A stretch of 64,000 nucleotides of DNA from Patagioenas fasciata (Eukaryota; Chordata; Aves; Columbiformes; Columbidae), in assembly GCF_037038585.1 (NCBI RefSeq), contig NC_092521.1, forward strand, positions 76,932,398 to 76,996,397, written 5' to 3'. Positions 47,915 through 60,059 of this stretch are shown in pieces. Under the pieces are notes generated by a model. That model saw only the letters and a program-made list of their open reading frames with translations, did no database searches and was not told the DNA's origin. The first letter of the stretch is position 1, and each line of letters starts with the position of its first letter. Position numbers and translations under genes: made by a program.

Positions 47915-50900
47915 CTGCAAGAGAGCAGAAAGGAAAAACAGTAATATAATTTATTTACAGCAACAACCGTGATCATGAGTCATCTTCATGTAGTCCCCAC
48001 AGTTCCTCCAGACAGCTAGTAATACCCACTTGGTACTGCAAGGTTAGAAGTGAAAGCTCCAGGTGTTTATTGTAAACAGGCGGCTCTCGACACCTAGTCC
48101 TGTGTGGTGCCATAAATATTAATTCATTCCAGGTCAGTCAGCAGAACCCGGGAATGCAATGAGGCCAGAAGGAGGGTTTATGTCAGTCCACCATTCCTGG
48201 CTTTGTGCCTGGAGCAATCCAGCATGTGATAACTACATTTTCATGTGATGTCCCCACACACTGTGCTTCATGACTACTCCTCTCGTGTTCTTACAGCTCC
48301 TCCTCACAGGCTGGCACCTGGTAGCTCCTGCTGTTCCTCCCGTGGGACATCTCCAAGTTTTCCTTGTGCATGTCCCCCTTCCCTTCCTCTATGGGGAATC
48401 CAAGGCTGCTGCATACCCATACTTTGCTGGTCCCCTTGTATCCCCTACTGCCTACAACCCTTTCCCAAGGGGTCCATCATTAATTGACATCTCTAAAAGT
48501 TCTAATAAATCAACTAGAAGATGGCAAATCAGCAGAGGGTTTTCTCTGAGTTACTCTCTATGTAATCTGAACTGAGAATGGTCAGAAGAATACAGACGTA
48601 CACCAGATCACAGATATGTAACTTCTCTAGAGGTAAGCAGTTTAAGGGACAAATTAGAAGCTACTTTATTTCTCAACTCAAGACCTAAGAGGTCTTCTCA
48701 GAAGGATCCCTCAAGCTCAGTTTAATTTCCTATTCTTTTGACCTGGAGATAGGCCACTGTAGGATCTTTTTTAAACTCAACTAACTTTTGGTACCCCCTA
48801 CTCTTCCTCCCTCACCAAGCACTAGGTGATCATAATATAACCTTTTTCCACCCCAGTTTGAGAAGCTGCTTAACCTACTACTAGCTCTGCAGCCACTCTT
48901 AACCAATCAAAATGGCACTCTTAGCTTACTAACAAGAACTAGTTTATCTTCCCAAGTAAATACATGTACTGGAATGATATTCCTTGGTCTGGCTGGTCCC
49001 CTTGTTAAAGTGAAATGCAGCATGCTGGCAATAAAAAATGAATGCACTCTTCAATGCTTTACTGTTTTTTGTTAGGAGTATATCTAAACCATTAATCCCC
49101 TTCTAGATTTTCTAACTAATTCAAATAGACCTTTAATGCACTTTCAGTACTCCCTCCCTTCTTCAATTTCTCTGCTACAAATGTGTGTATCATGGTAAAG
49201 GGTATTAAAAACAAAACAGGAAATTACAGTGAACAACAAATTACTCAAAATCCTGCCTCTTTATAGCAGTTATGCTCTTTTCACAGGACAGCACGCTTTG
49301 GGGTGATACACAGAGGTGCTCCCAGCACTGAGAACTGGCTCTCTCTAAGGATGCCTCTCAACAGTACCCTCTGTGAACAAAGTTGACCTTTTGAAATCAA
49401 TCACCACCCAACCTCCAAAAGACGCAGCTGGAGTTCAGCCTCCCAGACTTGACCACAGCTTTGTCAGCATTACAATGAAGCCAAAATACCATTTCTGAAT
49501 CCCATGCAAAGTAAAGGCATGAGACTTCAAATGCACTCTGTATAACTGGCTTGACTTAAAACAACTCTCACACCATTGTGCTTGCTGACTGTTTTTCTTT
49601 ATGAGCAGTTCATCTGAGCAGTAAGCCGACAATAATTGATTTCTATTTAAGTAAAAGACTTGTTTCTTTAAAATAAATCTGTTTAAAAATACATGCTAAA
49701 ACACAAGCTGTGTATAAACAAAGCAGCAGCATTGCCAAGGTTTATTAAATGTAAACAACACGCTGCATCAGTAAGTTCTTTTAAAAACACAATGACTTGA
49801 AGAATGTTTATGAGTTATTCACAGAAAGGGATAAATTGTCTTGCACTGCTGAGGCTATCCTTAAAAATAGGTCAAAATTCACAGCATAACCTTTTAATAG
49901 AGTGATGCTGGTGAAAAATACTAATTAACCTGTCATGGATGCAGATTTTCACTAGTATGTAAGAATAGTTCACCGAAGGGATTAACAGAGATGTTGAGCA
50001 GACCATGAATAAAACACTTTTTTTCCTCCCACACCCTGCAGAATTTATCCAGTACAGCTGAAATAGATTAAATAAAAATTGCAGGAACCCAGAATTTTAA
50101 AAGTTGTTTATTAATTGAATTATAATTTTCACCTATATGTAATTCAATAATCACAAATTTAATGAGCTGAAGGTTGTTAGTTTAGGAATCTGGCTGTATT
50201 TGCAGTTTAGATCAGTTCTTTGCACTTATAGGTGAGATCAGCACTTTGCATTCATGAAACTTCGTCTGAGGCTGGGACACATGAAGAATTTTTACATATC
50301 AACTACTCAGGTTTGTTCTCCACTTCAGAAATCAGCTGCATTGCCATTTCTTTTGACTTTTCTTTCATAGCTTTCTGAAAAGTGATTTTCATCATGACTT
50401 TAAAAAGCTGCATGGCTTGCGTTTTTTCAAAAAAATTACTCACTAAATGTTACAGTCTCACAGTTTTAGACACTTTGTCACATTTAATCAAGCCCACACA
50501 CGGCATATTTGCAGCCCAGATCTGGCATTTCCATTGCCTTGATTTACCTTTCCCAGTTTCAAGATTTAGGCTACCACATAAACCTCCTCTATAAAATAGA
50601 ACCAAATAGCAAACCAATTTCGGTAAGACTCAGTTTAGGCAGAGAGTCTGATCCGTGAACTTCTAATATGGTGGCCACAGCACAACAGCATTTGTGCCCT
50701 TGTCCCACCCACAGCAGTGAGCCTGGGGCTACAGCATCAACACAGAATCAGGTAACAAGACTCAAAACAGCTTCAGTTTGAAACACTTCCGTGCCTTCTC
50801 CTTATCTCTCTATTTATTCTTCCCATTGCTCAGAAACACCTCAGCAGCCTTTTTCCTGCTTCCTTATGGCATGTCATCAAGGTGGTAACTCCTGTCTTCT

Positions 50901-52949
50901 CATCCAGCAAGCTCTGATCTTCAGGTGGCAGGAGCAACAGATATGAAACTGGAAAAAAATGACCTTCATAGCAGTCCACACTATAGCAGGGGCTTCTCCT
51001 ACCTTTATTGATTGCTGGTAATGCTTGGATGGCAGAAGTTCAGATTTGCTAGTTGTTAATCTTTGAATACTTTGAATGCTACTTCTTCTGTGATATATAT
51101 TTGAGTTGTCTAAGGTCCATCCCCTTCCAATTGGGCTTTAGTTTATTGAGTAATTTTAGTGTGACTTTGCACTATTTAGCCAATGAAGTTTAAATAACAG
51201 AGAATTACACAGAGATTAACTCAGCGTTCTGGAACTAATACTGTTTGTCATGGGTAAAATGCTCTTATACGGCTCAGTATACCTCTACTTATATTTGTTT
51301 TTTAAAAAACAAAATCTCACTCATGATGAGCAAGCATAAACAGAATACCCTCAGGGTGCAATTCAAATTGTGCTTCTTCCAACTCATTGGCTCATCAAGT
51401 TTTAATGATGTCCCAAGGCAATCTGATTTTGCCATGTACAGGAGATAAATCGATAAACATTCAGCAGTGCAGACAAAATGCAGGGTGTGACAACATTGTA
51501 TCACAACCAGGGCTCCCTCTGAATAGCTCGAGAGTCCTAAGGAGGAGGTGACATTCTACATTTTATCATAATGTAGCAGGCTACAGTGCCTTGCTGCACA
51601 GAGACAACATTCAGCAGCTTTGCTCGCTACAGCTTCCACTTACTAATAAACCCGGTTCCCCCCGCTAGTGGTGTGCATTTACTGCAGGATTTGACAGGAA
51701 ATGTTCAGAGTGTCGACTATTCCACTTAGAGACAAACCCCCTAAAAGTCTTCATGGTGACAATCAAGGAGAGGGGCCCCATCTTGTGGACGTTTCCTTGA
51801 GCGAGTACGGCTGGGAAGCTGTTGAACACAGTGCTTTCAATGTGGTGCGGAAAAGCCAGCTCTGATAGCGAGCTGCAACATGTCCTGCCTAAATTAGAGT
51901 TAAGGCCGGTCTGAGTGGCATTATGTGCAGAAAACATCTGCTTACTTTCTCCCGAGGGAAACCATCCTCCCCTTTCTGCAGGTGCAAGGAATCTGGTCTC
52001 AATATGTCTTTTAAAGACCTGGAGGAAAGTTTATGGTCTGCCTCGCAAACTCCTTATCTGTGCACTGAGAAGGTGGGTTGACAGCAGAGGGGAATGAACC
52101 AGTATGAAGTATGGGCAACCAACACTGCTGAGGTCAACCAAGCAAACCTAGGAACAATTTAGCAGGAGCCCCAGAGCCCATGGCACTCATGGCCATGTGC
52201 TGTGAATGGCAGGAGAGTCTGGATCCCCAGCACAGCTAGAGACACCCTGTGCCGCTCATGACAACCCAGGCTCAATGCACTTGAAAGAAGAGTACAGGCA
52301 GGCTCTCTTACCTCTTCCATAGAGCTGTTTACACAACCTGCAGCTGCATCCCACATGTGCTATTCCACAGATACAACACCCACCTCATTAGCTTAATCTA
52401 AGGAGGCTCCCCACTGAATACTTATTTTTAAGAAGCTGTGTAGTATTTGGGAAAACAAACAGGAGAAAGCTGCTGCACCTGTGATGTGTGTTTCTAGTCT
52501 ACTTTAACAGGTTTTTTAATGCCAAAAATGCAACTGACATTTTTCAATTTGGGCCAAGCTAAAGCAGACATTTCCTTACCAACTCCCTCAAATCTGTATT
52601 TTTCTGATTAGCAACATCTTCATCGCACTCGCCTCCTACAAAAATGATATATATGGTCCTGCGTTCACAAACAATACTTGGAAGATTTTTCTGAGGTCAC
52701 GAAGGCATAGAGGGACAGGAGTGGTGCCAAGGGCCTGGAGGTCTCCTTGTGGTACGCAGGAATGCTGCAGGGTTAGGATCTGGATGTTTGGCTACATGAG
52801 ATACAGCTAGTGACCTCATATGTCCCTTTGGGTACCCAGGCTAACACAGGCTCGGATCATCATGCAGAAAACACCAGGTTGGCACGGAGATGCTGGGGGA
52901 GAGGGGGTCAGAGGAGGTTTGGAGTTGAAGGCGTCCCTGGAAATCACCG
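47915..52949. other. Intergenic region between copies E and F (left part), no gene seen
   Basis: About 5 kb of mostly AT-rich sequence. Short open frames occur on both strands (for example 48245-48575 and 51665-51937), but none resembles a known protein and none has convincing splice context. No RNA gene recognised. Confidence 0.4.
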
Positions 52950-53095
52950 CTTCCAACCTCCCACCATGGGCCAGGATGGCTTCTAAGTCAGATGGAATCA
53001 CTCAAGGTTTTAGCCCAAGGGATTTTGAAACTCTCTGAAGGGGGAGATTCCATCACTCCTCTGGGTAGCTTGCTGCAGAGCTTGGGTGTGAAACA
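52950..53095 (-). mobile_element. Old CR1 fragment, minus orientation
   Basis: Decayed match to the CR1 3' region: a TTCCAACCTCCCACCATGGGC block, a block around TCACTCAAGG, then CCATCACTCCTCTGGGTAGC. Too diverged for exact ends. Confidence 0.5.
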
Positions 53096-53295
53096 GTCGA
53101 CCTCTTGCTTGCCCATTGCCAGGAGTGCAAAGGGTGGTGTCAGCAGCTGGGATCTGGGGCAGGGAGGTCTCTGGGCAGCAGCCGGTGTCAGGCTGCAGGT
53201 GCTTCACCTCAGCAGGGTGCAGAGTGGCCTGGTACTCCCCGGGCATGGTGGGACCGCCTGGGGGGAGCCACTGGAGCAGTCCGGCCGGAAGGGTC

Positions 53296-53432
53296 ACTGG
53301 TATTAAAGAGGAGCCTGGACAATGCCCTCAGACACATGGTGTGAACTGTGGGGTTGTCCTGTGCAGGGATAGGAGTTGGACTTGATGATCCTTGTGGGTC
53401 CCTTCCAACTCAGGACATTCTATGATTCTGTG
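53296..53432 (+). mobile_element. CR1 LINE 3' tail, plus orientation
   Basis: Clear CR1 terminus: GACAATGCCCTCAGACACAT, then GAGTTGGACTTGATGATCCT, TTCCAACTCAGGACATTC and a final ATTCTATGATTCTGTGATG. About 135 bp, severely 5'-truncated. The G+C-rich 150 bp to its left may be more of the same element. Confidence 0.85.
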
Positions 53433-54749
53433 ATGTATTTTTATTTTATCCCTCTATCTCGATGTCAGAGGAAATGTTGCTGAGCAGCATATGGTTTGTA
53501 CAGTGCCTTTAAACTTGTGACTTCTCACAGCAATAGCTCAAAATCCTCAGGCTGTTGAGGTGTGCAGACAACCAGCAGACTGTGACCAATTAGTTATGCT
53601 GACGGGATAGCGATGTGCAAAAGTGCCAAACATTTCTGATATGGAAGAGAAAGCAGGATCCGTTCAGTACCCTTGATTTATGACTACTTTGACAAGGAAA
53701 CAGGGTAAGAGACTGACAAATGTTGAAGAAAATAAAAAGGGATGCAGGTCCCTTAGAGGATCTCTGAGTAAGCACGAGTTGCCAAGTCATTGCCAAAGTA
53801 GTGAGTTTAAACAAAAAAAAAAAAAGAAAAAGAAAAAAAAAAGAAAAAGGAAAAAGGAAAAAGGGATGGGGAGCAAAACTGGAGCCAGTGTGGTAAGAGT
53901 AAACATGGCTATTTATTGTTGTTTATATGTTGTGTACTTGTGAGGAGGTAAGTGTGATAAAGGGGAAGAACTTAAAAGAGGAACAAGGGATATAATGTTA
54001 TAATGTAAAGCAAACAATGTAACCAGGACTGAGTGGAAGTATGTGTTTGTCAGCCCTATGCCTGACCACCATAGCATGAACCAGCACAATAAACCCACTG
54101 TTTCCACAGTGTGTTACTTGTTCAGCCAGGAGGGATGGGTTATGCTTTCCTTTGACATTGATGAAGGAATACTAGAAGTACCCTTCTTAACACTGCCAGG
54201 AGAATACCCAGGGGTTGCCACCTAACAATATAATTTCTTCGTCACTCCTTAACATAGCCAAATGTCCGTTTCATGCATGGGGAATTCTGCTCAATACAGC
54301 AGTATACCTGAGACAAACGCTTTGTAGTTAGTTAATTAAAGTCTATATGCAAAACTAGGGCATTTCTGGGTTAACACATGTGACCACCAATCATCATACC
54401 AAAATAAATCCTGAAACTACTCAGGTAAAGTCAGAATGAAGTCTTGCACACTAGCACAGACAAATGGATATATCATAACTATTGATGTCATAATGCAGAA
54501 TAGTGAAGCAAATACAAAGCAAGATAAATTCAATCGACTTTTAATTCTGAATCGTCCTTTAGTCCAACTTTGGTTTCACAATCTTGTGTAAATTTCGTAA
54601 AAAAATAATTAAGAACTATAAATTAAAATGTTCCTTTTTTTCTTTTTGACAGTTTTTAAAACCAGATAGTTTTCTCTTAACATTTTCTTCTAAAAAAATT
54701 AATTAAATTAAATACTGATCTTGAAGCTTAATGTTACTTTATTCCTTTG
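53433..54749. other. Intergenic region between copies E and F (right part)
   Basis: No gene seen. Includes an impure A-rich/AAAAAG tract at about 53810-53865. The last part, from about 54700, is the downstream flank of copy F; a minus-strand AATAAA at 54738-54743 lies only 7 nt past the stop, so it may not be the signal used. Confidence 0.4.
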
Positions 54750-57700
54750 TCAAATAAATTGTTTAATCCAATCAATCATATCCTTTCTGGCTTCTTCAAT
54801 GTAAGGTTTGTCTTCAGGTTTCATATCTTCTGGCTTCAGCTGTGCAAACCCATGAACTTGTCCAGGATACACTTTAATTTTATATGCAACTCTGCAGTAC
54901 TGTTTCAACTTGTCCTCCAGTAAGGTGATCTGTAAAATAAAATATTTTTTCCATTATATTGTGGCTTTTTTTTAAGTTTGCCAAACTTCTTGTTTCTCAT
55001 ACTGCTACATCTATGCCTTTTCTCAACTGCCATGCTTGAGGCAGGTTCTGTTGCTCAACAGATGAGAAAACCCTTCTTCGGAATGTGAGAAAGAAAAGTT
55101 TTTTAATAAGTGTGGGTAAGTCTGAGAACCTCAACAGTTACTGCAGAGGTGGTTTAGTAAATCTTATTGCCATAAAGGAACAGGTGCATTTTTATTCAGA
55201 GACTTAATATGGCTTGTAACCTAATTTTCAGCTCTGATCTTGAGAACACACTCCCTAAACCTCAGTGATTCTTTGTCCAAAATATTTGGTAGGCTTAATA
55301 ATAGAGTATGAGAAAGCACAGGGTTTTTTAAGTTTACTGTATAAGAAGAGACACTCCTTTTCCACAATCTTTTGATGATAAGTACACATATGCTTACACA
55401 AAGTACCAATCATATGATTATCTACCTGCACACATCTGTAGACATTTTGCGCTCATTTCCATTAAAAAGTCAGGGAAAAAAAGGCGAATGTTCACTTATT
55501 TTACCCCTTCGAGCTTAATTCTACCCATTGTTCAGATTAGAGGCAGTACTGTAATTTATTTCATGTTCACTTTTTTTTTTTTCCCCCCCCCCCACAGAGC
55601 CTTTATTCCTCAGTGCAGAAAACAATATATTTGGTTTGAGGATTTTTTTTTAATGCCGGATTTTTTTCTTACACAATTTGCACAGATAGCTCAGAGAGAG
55701 AGCTTCAGGAGAAAAAGGTATGGTTTCAGTGTGTAATGCATGATGGAAAAAGTGTATTCATGAAAATTGTGCCCCTGGGAAAAAGATACTTTCCCCATAA
55801 AAGGGGGACAGGGAGTGAATGATTTGTTGTCTTGTGCAGAGGAGACACATATTTGAGGTACAGATCAACATACTGAATAACACAATTAGAAGTAAATATT
55901 GACTGGATTCTGCATTCCCAGAGCACACTGCCAGTTCCTCAGTTAGGCCCTACTTCTACATAACAAACTATGCTAGAGGTGGAATGTTATCCCTGTCACT
56001 GAAGAGGGCACCAGTTTCCTACCCGTATATTTATCCAGCCTCTCAGATACACTTACAGTAGAGGTTATATGAGAACATGGATGGCAGCCAGGAGTCAAAA
56101 CAGAGTCCATAAGTTGTCATCGTCTTGGTTAAAATTCACATCCACTCTTCTGACACAGTTCATTTTGCCTTCTTGTACCAAAAGCAATTAGTCATTGGTC
56201 CACATCATCAGAAAGTTCAGTTACTAGGCTGAAATTACTTTTTTATCCATTCAAAGTCCAAATCCAGTGGTTTAACTACCTGTTCTCTCAGCCAAAGCAG
56301 CATTATCCAAGTATTTGTGGTGTTAGGGTCACACCAGCTGGGTCTCCCCGCCCAGTTTCACACTCTGCTTATCCAGCCACTCAGAGACCGACAACTTGTC
56401 TTTACTGCATTTGTCACCTCAAAAAAGCAGCTTCGAATAACCAAAGCAAGATATAGGGGAAGGTGACATATAAGCAAAACAATCCAGACTGTTTGATTTT
56501 TCTATCTGAAAATGGTTTCTAATAAGCTAGGATTTCTGTTTGGGATAAAAGAGTACAACAGCTTACCTGATCATAAGAAATAGTGTGGTCTTTCTCACCA
56601 AAAATGAAAAATGTGGGATTTAATAAATCGTATCTTTCTTCAGAGTCCCTAATTATTCCTAGAATGTATTTAAGAAATAGCCTGTTAGTGAGGTTAACAT
56701 TCTTGCAAGATAAATGTCAAATTAAAAGACAACATTTCTATTTTGGTTTACTCAGTAAGTACTTTCTTAAGATCAGGAGAGTTTCTACTTTGATGGGGAA
56801 AAAAAGCATTTGGAAAATATATTTCCCCACTCTTCAAGCACTAAACAAATAGATTAGAAAATTTCTGTGCAAAAGGAAACAACTTTTTTTTCTGGTTTCC
56901 ACCATTCTTAAATTTTGATACTAATATAGTACGTTGCTGAAATAATCATAATTAAAATCTGCAACTCACCTTTGAGGTGACTGTTTACAGAAATTATTAT
57001 AAAGCAGTAACTAGACTTACAAACTACGCATAGTCATGTGAGCCCATATAAGTTTTCATGTGTTATACATTACCATAGAGGGATACCCCAGCGGCTAATT
57101 GAGAATTTTTCAGCATCAAGTGATGTGCTGCCATTCCACCCCAGGAAAACCCAGCGATACCAATCTTCTTTGCACCGCATTGTTCCTTTAGATACTTCAA
57201 GGTAACATCAGTTTCCCTAAGACATGTAAACAAAAGCAAACTAAGAAATCTATTGCAGAATCAATACTCGACAATTTAAGAAAAAAATTAAAAGAGATTC
57301 ATTAATTTTTCTGCATTTGCACTCCCAATCATTTAAAACAGAGAATATTTTAAAAACACATTTCAGCCCAGAGCAGCAGCTTCTGTTCTTAAACAGGAGT
57401 TAACATCTCTGATTCTAGTGTAGGAAAGTACAGGAGCATGTACTTAAATGCTTATCCGAATTGTGACCTGCTTCTATTGTTTTCAAAGCAAGCAAATTTT
57501 TAATTGAATGACTTTGTCTAGGACAGGAAAACTAAAGACAAGACATATCTGCCAGTAGAACAACATCTTGCATTATGGATTGTAGGAACAGATAAGTTTC
57601 ACTGCGCTATCTCTACAGAGTTCAGCTGTTTAGATAAAGATCTATCTTGAGTATGTAATTCCTGTTGCATGAGTTAATACTAAAATATCCTACCAAGCCC

Positions 57701-60051
57701 ACATGCAATAACGCTATAATACTACTATACTAAAGTAGTAATTACTCAAAATTAAACTGTCAGTAAATATAATTTTTAAAAAAATCAGGTATCACACGAT
57801 GTGCAATAAAAAAATATGCAAATTATTTTTCAAGTCGGTCAGAGTAGGAAAATTTTTTTTAATGGCTGTCTTCTTAGGTCTTGGTAGAATTATCTTTTTT
57901 GTTATCTACAGAGTTCAAAGTGAATTTTAAATGCAGACTGCACATACTAATAACTGTATTTTCAAATATTATGCCTAGCAGTGTCGTCATCACAGGTTTG
58001 GTTAGTCTGACAAAAAAGCAGTATGAGAGAGACATGATCAGAAGATAGTGTCCTAGGCCTACAGTATGTGTGCTGTGAAAGAATGAGCTCTCTCAGATTT
58101 TATTTGTTTGGAAGGGTACTAAGTCATGGATGTGTTGCAGTCTTTGTGCTCTGAAAGTACAAAATATCTGACCTTGAGGGAAGCTATAGGTGAACCCTTA
58201 AAAGACAGTACAGGCATGTCGTTGAGGTCTTAATTGTCTAAGGGGGTGCCCACATATCTACTCACTCTTTGGAGTAGGATTTTTACTCTTTACAAATGTT
58301 AGTCATTTGTTTTTTTTTTTAAAAATGCTCTTTTATGGTCAAAAGCTTTGCTGAAATATGTTGAGGTTAGGCCTCTTGAAAGGGTCAGCAGAATACTTGT
58401 GACTTAAAAGATGATAGCTTAGTAATAGGGTGTCACTGCCTCACTATAATCTTCTGGAGTTTTAGGCTGTGGTGATAGATGCTGAAGAAACAGGGAGGCC
58501 TTGTTCCAGGCACTGCTAGGCTCTACAAATAGTGGGCACTCTATTTCACATTGAAAAAAAGAGTATAGTTTATCAGATGTATCTTAGGTTTTGGGCAGTC
58601 TTGCAAATTTTGATCTAATGTTGCTCAGCAGAATATCATCTGTACCTATCGTGACTTACAAGGCAAAAAGCAAGATGGGCAAGTGACAGCTGGCTGATAA
58701 CATGAGTAGTTGTGGAAGAGTTTTCCTCCTTATCTTGAGGAACTGGAGGCAGAGTCAGCACTTGTGGGTGAGAATGCTGAGTATTGCTCAGCCTGTGAAA
58801 CATGGGCTATGAGCCTGTGCGGCCAGTATGGCATAGTTAGAAAAGGGCCAAGAAAAACAAGATGAGGACAGTTAAGCAGAGTGATGGACAGAGCAGATGA
58901 TCCTTTCCGAATCCCAGCCAAGACAGTGCTCAGAACCACGGAAGAACCACCCAGAATAAGCAGTTGTGTGTGTGCAGCCAGCTTGCCCTGCTGTCAGGTA
59001 TCACTTTTAACATTTCATACAAATACCCCTCATTTGCTAGATGCTCTTTAAAGTTCAAACATGCATCTTACTTGTCTACTTTCATAGGATCATGCTCTTT
59101 CATCCAGTCAGCAAAGTCAGCCCAGTGGTCAGTAGATTTCCAGGGTTCTGTTCCCTTGAAGAAGTCTGGGCAAATGGTTCTGTGTGAGACACGAAATCAA
59201 GTCAATTTTCACATCCAGGTGGGGAGAGTCTGTGGATGTCTAAATGTCTCCTAATGTCTTTTCTACTCCAGAGTACACATCTACACGGTTACTATCTGAA
59301 TCATATTCTACTCATCCTGTTCTGGCAATCAGCAGAGCTAAAAATATATGTCTTTCTATGGAAAAAACAACAATAACAACATCACCACCACCACCACCAA
59401 CAAGCTACAGATAAACTCATTGTTTCCTTAGATATACTTAATACAAAAGTAAAGGGATTAAGCAACACTCTTGATTTAATTAAACATATAAATGCCCCTT
59501 TGCTAGTAAAAGCAACAGCAACTGTTCAAAAGGTTTGGTTCTGAAAAGCTTATACAACTTAAAGATAGATACCAACATTTATCTTTACATCACTCATGCT
59601 ACCACATAAGCACGAACACTGGCACTTCATGACTCTCCTTGTGGCTTTGTGCCCAGGTAGCCATGTTTGATGGGTCAATTTTGGTAGCTTGGGTGACCTC
59701 ATGGGAACATTTTGTCCCTTTGTGTTTTTATTCACTCAGACTGAGATGCCCTGTGTCTGTGGGAAACATCATAGGCCATGCTTAGCTTTGGGCCTGGTGA
59801 TCCATCAGTGCATTTAAGAGGAAGACAGGAAAGATGGTTGCTTACATGTATCCATGACCTGCAATCAAATCGACTATATATCTAATGTCTGGGAACTGCC
59901 ATCCAAATACATCATGAATCACAATCACAGCTTTATCTGTGAAAAAAGATGGTCTGCAAACATATGCCTTGATGTGCTCAATTTGTACTTCATGTCCAAG
60001 ACACCCATATGGAGATCTTTTCCCAGTATCATATATAAAAGGATTCGACAT
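54750..60051 (-). CDS. CMBL: CMBL-like copy F, divergent paralogue with Ser in place of the catalytic Cys
   Basis: Complete minus-strand gene with coding exons 59846-60051, 59072-59179, 57074-57216, 56567-56658 and 54750-54929 (729 nt, 242 residues, three fewer than A near the N-terminus). All junctions are GT/AG with family phases. The start ATG ([10 protein letters not shown]) lies 8 nt inside an exon opened by an acceptor at 60060-60061, as in A. The fold motifs are kept ([39 protein letters not shown]). The nucleophile motif reads GFSWGG: codon TCC at 57144-57146, Ser129, where A/B have Cys132. Asp176 and His209 complete a Ser-His-Asp triad. The frame is open, and the remaining conserved positions suggest selection. 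The enzyme may thus be a serine-type hydrolase or have altered substrate use; this is inferred. It lacks the LTR scrap of A-C. I see no first exon upstream. Confidence 0.9.
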
Positions 60052-60059
60052 TTGGAAAC

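Noticed and set aside
51241-51690. TGTCATGGG-like start and a later AATAAACCCGG, suggestive of a solo LTR
   Set aside because: The interior does not follow any LTR family I recognise, and I could not find a matching 3' end or target duplication.
55569-55602. T-run and C-run followed by CACAG, looking like a strong splice acceptor on the plus strand
   Set aside because: It lies in intron 5 of minus-strand copy F, and nothing downstream on the plus strand resembles an exon. It is most likely simple sequence.
59376-59402. (CCA)n-like run
   Set aside because: Very short imperfect trinucleotide stretch in intron 2 of copy F. Nothing further to say.
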